64,000 nucleotides of DNA, taken from Jejubacter calystegiae. GTDB taxonomy: Bacteria > Pseudomonadota > Gammaproteobacteria > Enterobacterales > Enterobacteriaceae. Both the position numbers and the translations under genes were made by a program. Under the pieces are notes generated by a model that made no database searches, was not told where the DNA came from, and was given only the letters and a program-made list of their open reading frames with translations. Positions 47,639-55,801 of the stretch are shown piece after piece; positions within the stretch are counted from its first letter, which is position 1, and the number at the start of each line of letters is the position of its first letter. The stretch spans positions 3,782,001 through 3,846,000 of the forward strand of contig NZ_CP040428.1 of assembly GCF_005671395.1 (NCBI RefSeq), in the 5' to 3' direction.

Positions 47639-48280
47639 TCAGTTATTTGATTTTTCTGGCAGCCCCATTTCGACGGTCTCAAGGGATTTGAGCATATAGG
47701 GGGTGAAATCGACTTCCTTTCCGTCGTAGGCCACTGGACCGTAGCCACAAATCGCAGAATAGCTCTGGTTTTGTATCAGGCAAAATGAGAGATTTTTTTG
47801 CACCCCTTTCTTTTTTTCCCACAAAGGAATATTGCTGTCGATAACCGCATAGCCACGGGCATTGACGGCCTGGATATTATACAGCTCCAAAGGCTGTAAT
47901 TCGCTCAGACTTTTGATGCCATAAACCTCCAGAGAACGCCGGGTACTTTCCCTACTCAGGGTGTACCTTTTCTTTCTCCATACTCCTGTTTTTTTATCAA
48001 GGTAGACCTTTTCAGGTAGGACTTGCCCTGGCCCATATCCATCCTCAATAACATCAACAGAGAACAGGCAACGCCAGGGATCCGATGGGTATTTCTTATG
48101 TTCAGGAGGATGAAATACTTTCAAGGAAATAACCTTGCAGCCGCCTGTAGCCGCCAGATAGTTACTCGATGTGATTTGATCAAATAAATTTTCACTGAAT
48201 TTATCAGGCGTAGAAATCTCCGGCGTTATTTTTCCAAAGGAAAAAAAAGGGGTCGTCATTAGCAGTAATAATTTTTTCAT
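47639..48280 (-). CDS. Predicted exported immunity protein for the GH19-like effector
   Basis: 213 residues, not recognised as a named family. MKKLLLLMTTPFFSFGKITP looks like a short Sec signal peptide without a lipobox, so the protein is probably periplasmic. The mature part has four cysteines that could form disulfides (GGCKV, WRCLF, FCLIQ, AICGYG). AAGGAG is six bases before the ATG at 48280; another ATG at 48286 overlaps the effector stop as ATGA. Either way it directly follows the effector gene. Position, export signal and low GC suit an immunity protein against a peptidoglycan-degrading toxin. No direct similarity supports this. Confidence 0.6.
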   Translation of the reverse strand: MKKLLLLMTTPFFSFGKITPEISTPDKFSENLFDQITSSNYLAATGGCKVISLKVFHPPEHKKYPSDPWRCLFSVDVIEDGYGPGQVLPEKVYLDKKTGVWRKKRYTLSRESTRRSLEVYGIKSLSELQPLELYNIQAVNARGYAVIDSNIPLWEKKKGVQKNLSFCLIQNQSYSAICGYGPVAYDGKEVDFTPYMLKSLETVEMGLPEKSNN

Positions 48281-48282
48281 TA

Positions 48283-50553
48283 TCATCTCCTTAGCTGGTC
48301 TGATTCAGGTTTTTCGTTGACCAGATTGTTATTACTGTCCGGGAATTTTTGCTCGGTAAGGACGGCTATCGCGCTGCCGTATACGCAGCAGCGGTCATGA
48401 AAGCCATTCAGGCCCCGGTATTCTCTGTTGTTGATCTGGTTTGGCAGGTTAACGGCGGCGCTGGCCTGCCAGAATGCCTGGCTGCGATAGTAAATCTTTA
48501 TCCCGCTCCGCCGGGTATTAACGCTGCATCGCTCCAGGACATGTTCGCTGTCAGCATAATACGCCATATTTGTTGATACCCAGTAAAATCCGGCGCTGCT
48601 GGCTGCCTCATGCAGGTCGCTGCTGACGTTATTTCTCCACCGAATAATGTTTTCAGGGACGTGGTTTTCAGTATCAGACAGGTGATTGTCGGTATAACGA
48701 AGGTCCCGGTTTGAATACAGACGGCTGTATTCCCTTATCAGGGCGTTTTTAATATTTTCAGGGTAGGTTCTTCCCCTGAAGGTTCTTCCCCTGAAGCTGA
48801 AATACTTAAAGTAGTTTTCAGGATTAGTGAGCTGTAACAAACCGCGCCCGTACCACGGGTAATACCAGATGTTATAGCGGCGAATGACCCGACCTGTGTG
48901 CGGATCCCTTTCCGTATACCGGTAGCCTTCTTCCATGGACCCCAGCCAGCCCGTTTCCTGTATACCGTTCCCCAGAAAACAGGCAATGCGCAGCGGGGTG
49001 GTAATCAGGTGTTTCTGCATTGCCCTGTTCATATGCGTGCGGATATTGTCCGCGACGCTCCCTGCGCCATCCCGGTAAGTGATATCCTCCCATCGGTAAT
49101 CATTCCGGCCGACCATTCTTAACAGGTACCGGGGAACAAGTTGTTTCAGCTCCGGTTTACTGAGCCAGCAGCACTTACGGAAGTGGCTGATGAATGCCAC
49201 CGGATGGAAATGCCACAGCCTGCCTGTGCCGGGGGTACCCGCGTCAAAGCACAGCGCAAAGACATGGTCCCGGAGCTGGCTATAGTCCTTTTCTGCCATC
49301 GCAGGAACATCGTCAGAGCCGGTTTTCAGCCAGTCATAGCGCGGGTCAAAGGTGGATGCATTCCATTCCAGCGGGAAATGACAGACCAGACGGCTGCTCA
49401 GGTCGTTCAGATGTCCGCTTTGCTGCAATCCGGCAATAAGGGGGGAGTTACACTGGCTGTTATTGTCCGTGTCATCGTTCACCATCCGCCACCCTGTCCA
49501 GTGCGGGAAGTCAGCATCGCTGAATTTTTTGATGTCGGAAGAGGCCAGATTGACCATACCCGTCCCGCCGGGAAAGCTGACGGTACGCCACAGTGGGGCA
49601 TTAGCAGGCATCAGGGTTTCATGTCCGGTACTGATGACTCGCCCGAAGCGGAGCAGTTCGAAACCGGCAGAGGGATTCTGCGGGTAAAGGCGCCTGGATA
49701 TGTTGTACAAATTGTATTCATATTTCAGCGATGTTTCTGTCATGGTATTGTCTGTCGGATTGGCGTCGGTGTTCACCAGCGGCTCCCCCACCAGGTCGAA
49801 GAGCGCCGCCATGGTGGCGTTCTGCCTGCGGGTGACCATCGTACAGTCCCCTTTTTCGAAGGTCATGCTGACGAACAGCGGTTCCGCACTGGTATGAACG
49901 ACATTCAGGTGGTCTGTGTCCGGTGAGGCTGAATTAGGCACGAAGGCGTAAAAGTGTGTTCCGGGGGGGAGGTAAAAATGGATATCGCCATAAACGGTAT
50001 CGGCTCTGCCGTCACGGGTGATATCCAGCTCTGGAGTGGTTCGCCCGGTCAGTTTCAGCATATTTTCGTTGTCACAGAACACCTCAAAGTGAAAGGCATT
50101 CACGTTATCCACCATGCCGCTTTGCCCGATGCGGTCCCTGCGCCAGACTCTGGCTCCGTTCCTGATAGCGGGATCCAGCCTGTCCCGGAGGTGCATATAC
50201 AGGGAGTAATACACGACGCTGCAGTTTTCCCCGATCTCGGTTTCATGCTTCAGCAGCACATAGCCGTCATCGGTTCTGCCATTGTAATTCAGCGGGAAGG
50301 CATCGCGCCTGTCGGTGGAGGACGGCGAACGGAAAGAGATCACCATCCCATCCGCGATGGCGCGGACAAATTCGATGGAATCGTATCCTTCCGCCTGGCG
50401 GTCAGTGTGAAGAACATGTACGCCACCGTGCCATGAGGCGTTCTGGTTGAGAGGAAAACCCCGGTTGATATCCACGGGCATCATTCTGTTTACCCATGAC
50501 GGGTCACTTTCTCCGGCGTTCCTGGAGCGGATAAACGGCGGGCTGATTATCAT
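48283..50553 (-). CDS. Two-domain cell-wall effector candidate: LytM-like plus GH19/lysozyme-like
   Basis: 756 residues. An N-terminal M23/LytM-like domain (about 35-165) shows WHGGVHV, the strand YYSLYMHLRD and NAFHFEVF; compared with the usual HxxxD and HxH, these read HGGVH (42-46) and AFH (153-155), so catalysis is uncertain. A C-terminal GH19/lysozyme-like domain (about 495-700) has the Glu533 block CFLGNGIQETGWLGSMEEGY and YYPWYGRGLLQLTNPENY, the chitinase-type signature. There is no signal peptide, which fits injection by type VI secretion. AGGAAG precedes the ATG at 50553. It is coupled to a predicted periplasmic immunity gene and lies 2.4 kb from vgrG. Confidence 0.75.
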   Translation of the reverse strand: MIISPPFIRSRNAGESDPSWVNRMMPVDINRGFPLNQNASWHGGVHVLHTDRQAEGYDSIEFVRAIADGMVISFRSPSSTDRRDAFPLNYNGRTDDGYVLLKHETEIGENCSVVYYSLYMHLRDRLDPAIRNGARVWRRDRIGQSGMVDNVNAFHFEVFCDNENMLKLTGRTTPELDITRDGRADTVYGDIHFYLPPGTHFYAFVPNSASPDTDHLNVVHTSAEPLFVSMTFEKGDCTMVTRRQNATMAALFDLVGEPLVNTDANPTDNTMTETSLKYEYNLYNISRRLYPQNPSAGFELLRFGRVISTGHETLMPANAPLWRTVSFPGGTGMVNLASSDIKKFSDADFPHWTGWRMVNDDTDNNSQCNSPLIAGLQQSGHLNDLSSRLVCHFPLEWNASTFDPRYDWLKTGSDDVPAMAEKDYSQLRDHVFALCFDAGTPGTGRLWHFHPVAFISHFRKCCWLSKPELKQLVPRYLLRMVGRNDYRWEDITYRDGAGSVADNIRTHMNRAMQKHLITTPLRIACFLGNGIQETGWLGSMEEGYRYTERDPHTGRVIRRYNIWYYPWYGRGLLQLTNPENYFKYFSFRGRTFRGRTYPENIKNALIREYSRLYSNRDLRYTDNHLSDTENHVPENIIRWRNNVSSDLHEAASSAGFYWVSTNMAYYADSEHVLERCSVNTRRSGIKIYYRSQAFWQASAAVNLPNQINNREYRGLNGFHDRCCVYGSAIAVLTEQKFPDSNNNLVNEKPESDQLRR
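48766..48795. repeat. 15-bp tandem duplication inside the effector gene
   Basis: GGTTCTTCCCCTGAA occurs twice head to tail (48766-48780 and 48781-48795). It preserves the frame and gives FRGRTFRGRT in the GH19-like domain, just after the YFKYFS segment. Confidence 0.85.
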
Positions 50554-50873
50554 TCTGACTTCCTGTCTGATGTGTAGGATCCATAAAAACGCAAAATAGC
50601 ACAATTCTATTTAAGCGTTGTGCACTGGCAAAGAAAATACGGAATTAATTACATTGATGATGCAGATTACCTTCGATGTAATGGCCTGAGTTAACCGGGG
50701 GTAAAACCGTCATACAGTTTCCAGAGCCATCTTAGCGGAAAGTGGAAAGCAGTTGTGTCGTGTCATCTTGGGCACAGGGGAACTCTAAATTGGTTAGTAA
50801 GTTTTCGTTCCACTGAATGTCAGAACCCGATAAAAATAAAGCTGCAGGTCTTTAGCCCGCAGCTTTCTGTTGA
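50554..50873. promoter_or_regulatory. Region between effector gene and doxX-like gene
   Basis: This 320-bp stretch is comparatively AT-rich near the effector start and should hold its promoter. At the other end lies the DoxX gene terminator (50838-50866). No reading frame or repeat of note was seen between. Confidence 0.5.
50838..50866 (-). terminator. Terminator of DoxX-family gene
   Basis: AAAGCTGC and GCAGCTTT form an 8-bp stem with a 13-nt loop. Read on the minus strand it is followed by the T-rich TATTTTTA. It begins 8 bases after the gene. Confidence 0.8.
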
Positions 50874-51296
50874 TTAGCGGCGATCGAGTGAGATAGCGCC
50901 GGGCCCGGTAATGGCCAGCAGGATAAAGGCCCCAGCAATGCTTACATTCTTATAAAAATTAATCATATTAGGCTGAACGGCATCGCCGGTCATATTCCAG
51001 TAGGCATGGCCGATAAAGGCCGTGCCCAGAGTATAGAAAAAGAACAGTACGGCAACGGGGCGGGTAAAAAAGCCCAGCGCAATCAGAATCGGCGCCACTA
51101 CTTCCATCACCACCGCCACCCCGGCGGCCACGGTCGGCGCTGGCGCGCCCAGCATTGCCATGTACTGCACCGTGCCGCTAAAGCCGGTCAGTTTAGGCAG
51201 GCCAAAAATAAAGAACAGCGCAACAATCATCAGACGTGCAATCAGCAACAACAGCGGCGTGGCACCGCCAAAAGAGAGATACCTTAGAGAGTTCAT
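50874..51296 (-). CDS. DoxX-family inner-membrane protein (YphA-like)
   Basis: 140 residues, four membrane helices, DoxX pattern: [25 protein letters not shown] in helix 1, then [23 protein letters not shown] and [15 protein letters not shown]. It resembles E. coli YphA. DoxX proteins are implicated in redox or thiol homeostasis in some bacteria, but the role of YphA-type members is not defined. The ATG at 51296 has only a weak GAGC upstream. It is 64 bases downstream of the N-acetyltransferase gene in the same orientation and may be co-transcribed. Confidence 0.8.
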   Translation of the reverse strand: MNSLRYLSFGGATPLLLLIARLMIVALFFIFGLPKLTGFSGTVQYMAMLGAPAPTVAAGVAVVMEVVAPILIALGFFTRPVAVLFFFYTLGTAFIGHAYWNMTGDAVQPNMINFYKNVSIAGAFILLAITGPGAISLDRR

Positions 51297-51360
51297 GATT
51301 TTTGCTCATTAAGCAGTTAATGTCTTTTAACGTTAATACATTGCGTTCAGGTCCGCCACT

Positions 51361-52194
51361 TTATTTAAGGATTTTCAAATCAGACCATATTTGATGAAAT
51401 GCCGTTTCGCTAATTCCGTGAGTTTTATCATCCGTCCCTAAATTAAATGCCTGACGCAGTGCGGTAAATAATGAAGATGAATCGTTAAATAATTGTTGCA
51501 TTTCATTCCCATCGCTGTCGCAGCGGGTCAGTCGATCGTTATAAAGGCGTAGCTGCCCGCCATCGGGGAGCCAGCGCGACATCAGCAGATGATGGCGGAA
51601 ATGGGATTCCGGCCAACTGGCGACATAGTGGTTAGCCATCTGATAATCGCTGGGGTACTGCATGGCTAAATCGAACAGATAGAGCGGTTGCCAGTTTTCC
51701 TCCTGCCAGCGTTGCAGCAGCCAGCCTGGTTCCTGGCGCACCAGACGGTAACGACCGTGGGGCGTCTGCTGGGGTTGATCGGCCATCAGCCGTATCGGCG
51801 CGCTTAGGGTACTGCCGCCAAAGCCGACATCGGCCAGCCACCATTGATCGTCAATGCGGATACGCATCAGCCGGTGAGTGCGCGGCGGCATTTCCGCGGG
51901 CGCCATCACCAGCACCCGGGCCGCCAGATCCTCGACGTCGAATCCCAGAGCGTTCAACGCCAGCTTTAACAGACCGTTCTGCTCAAAGCAGTAGCCGCCG
52001 CGCCGGGCGACAACCAGCTTGGCGAACAGCGATTCGGCGTCGAGCTGAATGGGGCGCTCCAGCAGCACATCCAGGTTTTCGAAAGGAATGGCGCAGACAT
52101 GGTGCAGATGAATATCGCGCAGCGTCGCAAGGTCGGCCTGCGCCCTGCCCTTATAGTCAATGCGCGTCAGATAGCGCGTCAGACAGAATTTCAT
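51361..52194 (-). CDS. nhoA: Arylamine N-acetyltransferase
   Basis: 277 residues. The catalytic triad of NAT enzymes is visible at the usual positions: Cys69 in RRGGYCFEQNGLL, His107 in PRTHRLMRI and Asp122 in WWLADVGFGG. It transfers acetyl from acetyl-CoA to arylamines and N-hydroxyarylamines in the cytoplasm. The length matches E. coli NhoA (281). GGAGACGGCG precedes the ATG at 52194. It lies between a PQQ-type dehydrogenase and a DoxX gene; these neighbours give no pathway hint. Confidence 0.9.
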   Translation of the reverse strand: MKFCLTRYLTRIDYKGRAQADLATLRDIHLHHVCAIPFENLDVLLERPIQLDAESLFAKLVVARRGGYCFEQNGLLKLALNALGFDVEDLAARVLVMAPAEMPPRTHRLMRIRIDDQWWLADVGFGGSTLSAPIRLMADQPQQTPHGRYRLVRQEPGWLLQRWQEENWQPLYLFDLAMQYPSDYQMANHYVASWPESHFRHHLLMSRWLPDGGQLRLYNDRLTRCDSDGNEMQQLFNDSSSLFTALRQAFNLGTDDKTHGISETAFHQIWSDLKILK

Positions 52195-52281
52195 CGCCGT
52201 CTCCGTTGCAGGCTAAAGGGCTATTACAGCATTTCTGTGGGGAGCCATCGCGCCAGAAGTGCGCAATGGCCCCCGTTTTTG

Positions 52282-53574
52282 CTATTCGCGGGTAGAGACG
52301 CGCCATACCGCGCTACCGGCGTCGTCAGCAATCACCAGCGCGCCTTCGCCATCCATGGTCAGACCTACCGGCAAACCGCGCACCGTCTTCTGATCCTCTG
52401 ACAGGAAGCCCGTGACCACCGGCTGGGGTTCGCCCACCGGTTTGCCATCCTTAAAGGCCACCCATACCACTTTATAGCCGTTGAGCGGCGAGCGGTTCCA
52501 GCTACCGTGTTCACTCACAAAGGCGCCGCCCCGATAGTTCGGCATATTGTCGCCGGTATAGAACAGCAGCCCCAGCGGCGCTACGTGGGAACTCAGGGCA
52601 TAGTCGGGTTTGATGGCCTGCTTCACCAGATCCGGGCGCTGAGGCTGTGCCCGCTCATCAAGATGCTGGCCAAAGTAGCTGTAAGGCCAGCCGTAGAAGC
52701 CCCCTTCCTGCACCGCAGTCATATAATCTGGCACCAGATCGGCGCCTATCTCATCACGTTCGTTAACGATGGCCCACAGCTTGCCGGTCTGCGGTTCCCA
52801 CTGGAGTCCGGTGGGATTGCGCAGGCCGCTGGCGTAGATACGGCTGGCGCCGCTGTTACTGTCCACCTCCAGTACCGCGGCGCGGCGGTATTCGGCATCC
52901 AGCCCGTTTTCACCGATATTACTATTGGAGCCCACGCCAACGTAAAGCTTACTGCCATCCGGGCTTGCCAGCAGCGCTTTGGTCCAGTGATGGTTAACGC
53001 CAGACGGCAGCTCGGTCAGTTCCCGACCGGGATCGCTGATATGGGTCTGACCGTTCTGATAGGGGTAAACCCTCAGGCTATCGGCGTTGGCGACATAGAG
53101 TTTGTTGCCGACCAGTTGTACGCCGAACGGTGAAAACAGGTGATCGAGGAAGGGAAACTTCTGCCAGCGACCATCGTCCTGCTTACGCAGCAGCGTGATA
53201 CGGTTTCCTCCGGCGCCCCCTTTCCCCGAGGCATTTTTAATGATGCCGGTAATCAGTTGTTTGGGCATACTGGTCGGCTTCGGCGGCCCGCTGGCTTCCA
53301 CTACCAGAATATCGCCATTTGGTAGCGTATAAAGCTGGCGCGGATTCATCAGGCCATCGGCGATTTTTTCGATCTTCAGCCCTTCGGCTACCTGAGGCAT
53401 CTCTCCCTGCTTCCAGGGCACCCCTTCCGGCACCTGCATCGGCGGAATCAGAAAGTTTCGCGCTTCGGGCAGTTCCGGGTTGGGACCGACCTGACTCATG
53501 GGATCCAGTTTGGCGCTATCGTCACAGCCAGCCAGCAGCAGCGCGCCTGCCAGCGCTAACAGTTTTTTATTCAT
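52282..53574 (-). CDS. PQQ-dependent sugar (sorbosone-type) dehydrogenase lipoprotein
   Basis: 430 residues. It begins with a lipoprotein signal (MNKKLLALAGALLLAGCDD, lipobox LAGC), so it is likely membrane-anchored in the periplasm. The rest is a six-bladed beta-propeller of the soluble glucose/sorbosone dehydrogenase family: DGLMNPRQLYTLPNGDILVVEA, SPFGVQLVGNKLYVANADSLRVYPY, GVNHHWTKALLASPDGSKLYVGVGSNSN, GLRNPTGLQW and FVSEHGSWNRSPLNGYKVV. Such enzymes oxidise aldoses with PQQ. Start: two adjacent ATGs after GGGAGG; 53574 is given. It overlaps the DUF2231 gene end by 8 bases. True substrate unknown. Confidence 0.82.
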   Translation of the reverse strand: MNKKLLALAGALLLAGCDDSAKLDPMSQVGPNPELPEARNFLIPPMQVPEGVPWKQGEMPQVAEGLKIEKIADGLMNPRQLYTLPNGDILVVEASGPPKPTSMPKQLITGIIKNASGKGGAGGNRITLLRKQDDGRWQKFPFLDHLFSPFGVQLVGNKLYVANADSLRVYPYQNGQTHISDPGRELTELPSGVNHHWTKALLASPDGSKLYVGVGSNSNIGENGLDAEYRRAAVLEVDSNSGASRIYASGLRNPTGLQWEPQTGKLWAIVNERDEIGADLVPDYMTAVQEGGFYGWPYSYFGQHLDERAQPQRPDLVKQAIKPDYALSSHVAPLGLLFYTGDNMPNYRGGAFVSEHGSWNRSPLNGYKVVWVAFKDGKPVGEPQPVVTGFLSEDQKTVRGLPVGLTMDGEGALVIADDAGSAVWRVSTRE

Positions 53575-54001
53575 CATTCTCCTCCCGGCTTCGATCACGC
53601 AGTGCCTGTTGCAGATTGGCGATGGTCAGCAGTACCACTACCAGCGTGGAAAGCGTTACACCCAGGGGCACCACGGCCCAGGCATCACGGCTGTGAACAA
53701 AGGCGTTGATAATCGCCAGCACGATGGCGACCAGCGACAGCCAGAAGTGAACCTTTACCGGCGAGCAGGCGCTACTGCCGCCGCTCCACACCAGAAACAG
53801 ATTCAGCAAACGCGGGATAATGGCGATGACCAGACCCATGGCAATCAGCCAGCTCGCGCCGTGGGTCCAGAATATCTGGGTACTGTTGATATAGATGATG
53901 TCGAATAACCAGGCAGCGGCAAAGAAGCCCAGCGGTAGCGGATTTAGCAGTTCATAGAGGCCGGTGATTACCGGCCCCCGCCCAAAGGTTTCACTCTTCA
54001 T
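53567..54001 (-). CDS. DUF2231-family inner-membrane protein
   Basis: 144 residues with about four membrane helices: LPLGFFAAAWLFDIIYI, WLIAMGLVIAIIPRLLNLFLVW, VHFWLSLVAIVLAIINAF and LSTLVVVLLTIANLQ. The pattern is that of DUF2231. A polar tail RDRSREENDE ends the protein. AAGGAG precedes the ATG at 54001. Its end overlaps the PQQ-type dehydrogenase gene, so the two are translated together; DUF2231 proteins are often found beside periplasmic dehydrogenases and may carry electrons, but that role is inferred. Confidence 0.75.
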   Translation of the reverse strand: MKSETFGRGPVITGLYELLNPLPLGFFAAAWLFDIIYINSTQIFWTHGASWLIAMGLVIAIIPRLLNLFLVWSGGSSACSPVKVHFWLSLVAIVLAIINAFVHSRDAWAVVPLGVTLSTLVVVLLTIANLQQALRDRSREENDE

Positions 54002-54109
54002 TCACAGTCTCCTTGTTGCTTAAGGTATGAACGGTCGCGAAGGGTGCGGCCGTATCTTGCCTGTGATGAAGCGTAGCCGAAGGTGGCGGGAAATGCGTCA
54101 GGCGAAATA

Positions 54110-54412
54110 TTATGGATGAGGGAAATGGCGCACGGGATCCTGCGAGTGGTGCAGCACGCCGATAATGACGATTCCGTCATCGGTTTCGCGGTAGTAGATC
54201 AGGTGACTTTGACAGGGAAAGCTAAAGATACCATCGCCGAGATCGTCGCTGCGATCGCGACCGGGAGATGGATGCCGGTCAAGAATATCGGTCATCGTCA
54301 CACGCAGCGTCTGCGCATATAAACTGGCCACATCCCGCCCCCAGCGATGCTGAGAATATGCCCGTATCTCACGAATCTGGGTTCGCGCATCCGTGGTGAA
54401 CCGTACTGTCAT
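54110..54412 (-). CDS. RelE/ParE-family toxin
   Basis: 100 residues, RelE/ParE superfamily. It has the N-terminal helical RFTTDARTQIREIRAYSQHRWG, the DILDRHPSPGRD loop and a beta-sheet core LGDGIFSFPCQSHLIYYRETDDGIVIIGVLHHSQDP, the pattern of ParE-type plasmid/chromosome toxins. ParE inhibits gyrase, RelE cleaves mRNA; the HHSQDP end favours ParE. Its ATG overlaps the antitoxin stop by four bases (ATGA), the standard antitoxin-first arrangement. Confidence 0.88.
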   Translation of the reverse strand: MTVRFTTDARTQIREIRAYSQHRWGRDVASLYAQTLRVTMTDILDRHPSPGRDRSDDLGDGIFSFPCQSHLIYYRETDDGIVIIGVLHHSQDPVRHFPHP

Positions 54413-54690
54413 CCCTGATTTTTTCCGGCCTTACTCAGTTCGTCTGGCGTAAGTTCACTGAATACATCATCAATATCATGTAACTCGCCCCGCTCAGCCT
54501 GAGCGATAGAGTGCGCCAGGGTGGCTCGGAGATAACGCAGCTTCAGCGCTTCAATTTCGTTGTAGTCTTCCCAGGACATCACAACCACTTTTGGACGTCC
54601 ATTTTTGGTAATACTGACGGGCTCCCGCATGGCCTGGCTGATAAGTTCACCAAACTGTACCTTTGCTTCACTGGCGGTGAAACTGTTCAT
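54409..54690 (-). CDS. Phd/YefM-family antitoxin
   Basis: 93 residues. The N-terminal DNA-binding part, MNSFTASEAKVQFGELISQA, followed by PVSITKNGRPKVVVMSWEDY, is the Phd/YefM signature; the C-terminal half (ERGELHDIDDVFSELTPDEL) is acidic and would wrap the toxin. GGAGGTCGTC precedes the ATG at 54690, and an earlier in-frame ATG lies inside the operator. The gene overlaps the toxin by four bases. Direct repeats at 54713-54742 are probably its operator. Confidence 0.9.
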   Translation of the reverse strand: MNSFTASEAKVQFGELISQAMREPVSITKNGRPKVVVMSWEDYNEIEALKLRYLRATLAHSIAQAERGELHDIDDVFSELTPDELSKAGKNQG

Positions 54691-54712
54691 GACGACCTCC
54701 GGATCGATTAAA

Positions 54713-54742
54713 TCGTACCTGTTCGAGCATTTCGTACCTGTT
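54713..54742. promoter_or_regulatory. Operator repeats of the toxin-antitoxin operon
   Basis: TCGTACCTGTT occurs at 54713-54723 and again at 54732-54742, exactly 19 bases apart, just upstream of the antitoxin start. Spaced direct repeats of this kind suit cooperative antitoxin binding and autorepression. Confidence 0.65.
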
Positions 54743-54797
54743 GGTAGCGATATTAATCCCGTCGGTCGCATGATGCGAGTTTTTTGACCGCTGCGGT

Positions 54798-55703
54798 TTA
54801 ATCAGGCGCGCCGTACTGGTCAAGCTGCTGGCGGGTAAACTCAATAAATTGCGTTAGCGCCGCCGAACGGTGCCGCCCTGAAGGCGCCTGAAGTTGCAGG
54901 GTTCGCTGGCTGAGCGACGGGCTGTCGACCGATCTTAGCTGCATACCGTCCTGCCGTGCGCGCCACAGCACGCTAAAGTGGCTACAGGCGCTAATGGCCT
55001 GCGGCGTGTTGAGGGTAAACATATAGAGGGTGGCGAAATTATTGGCGCTCAGCACCGGTTCAAGGAAAGTCCCCTCCATCCGGCACGAAAGATCGACCAG
55101 CTGGCGAATGGTGGTGCCCTGCTCCGGCAACGCCAGCGGATAATGACGTAAATCCGCCATTGCCACCGGCTGGCGGGTCAACGGGTGGTCGGGTTGCATC
55201 AGCAGCAGCACCGGCGCGGGCCAGGAGTCCACAATATCCACATCGCGCTCCGGGGCCAGACTGAACTGAAACGCCAGGTCGCAATTGCCGTTACGGGCCC
55301 ACTCCGCCACCTGCATCGCCGTACCCACCTGTAATTCAAAGGTGACGCCGGGATGCTGATGCCGGAAACGACTCAGTAATCCTGGCAGCAGATCGAACGC
55401 CATGCCGTCGGTACAGGCAATACGGACCAGCGCGCGACGGATTGCCGTCAATCCCTGAATCGCGGCGATGGCGTGTTCCATATCCAACATGCTTTTACGC
55501 ACGTGATTTTCCAGAATCTGTCCGGCATCGGTCAGTACCATGCCCCGGGCGTGGCGTTCAAACAGCGGCACCCCAAGCCGCCCTTCCAGTTTCTGGATCT
55601 GGCGGCTGATGGCCGAGACGGCTACATACAGTTGCTGACTGGCGCTGCTCAGCGAGCCGCTGGCGGCCACAGCCAGAAAGTAGCGTAATTCGGTATTTAA
55701 CAT
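54798..55703 (-). CDS. LysR-family regulator beside M20 peptidase operon
   Basis: 301 residues; N-terminal LysR helix-turn-helix (LRYFLAVAASGSLSSASQQLYVAVSAISRQIQKLE) and effector-binding domain from about residue 90. AGGAGG stands seven bases before the ATG at 55703. It is divergent from the M20 peptidase/MHS transporter genes, the classical arrangement for a LysR activator and its target, with a CAAT-N7-ATTG dyad between. The inducer is probably a substrate of the peptidase or transporter. Confidence 0.85.
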   Translation of the reverse strand: MLNTELRYFLAVAASGSLSSASQQLYVAVSAISRQIQKLEGRLGVPLFERHARGMVLTDAGQILENHVRKSMLDMEHAIAAIQGLTAIRRALVRIACTDGMAFDLLPGLLSRFRHQHPGVTFELQVGTAMQVAEWARNGNCDLAFQFSLAPERDVDIVDSWPAPVLLLMQPDHPLTRQPVAMADLRHYPLALPEQGTTIRQLVDLSCRMEGTFLEPVLSANNFATLYMFTLNTPQAISACSHFSVLWRARQDGMQLRSVDSPSLSQRTLQLQAPSGRHRSAALTQFIEFTRQQLDQYGAPD

Positions 55704-55757
55704 GGCCCTGCCTCCTGGTTGTGCATTCTGCTTTATATAAAAGGCAAAGGTCAGTTG

Positions 55758-55772
55758 CAATTATTATGATTG
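55758..55772. promoter_or_regulatory. LysR-type dyad in divergent promoter
   Basis: CAAT-TATTATG-ATTG is a short inverted repeat with a 7-base AT-rich centre, the geometry of LysR recognition sites, in the 98-bp gap between the divergent LysR and M20 genes. Confidence 0.5.
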
Positions 55773-55801
55773 TGGCAATGCTTGCGCTGGTTTAGAACAA
55801 A

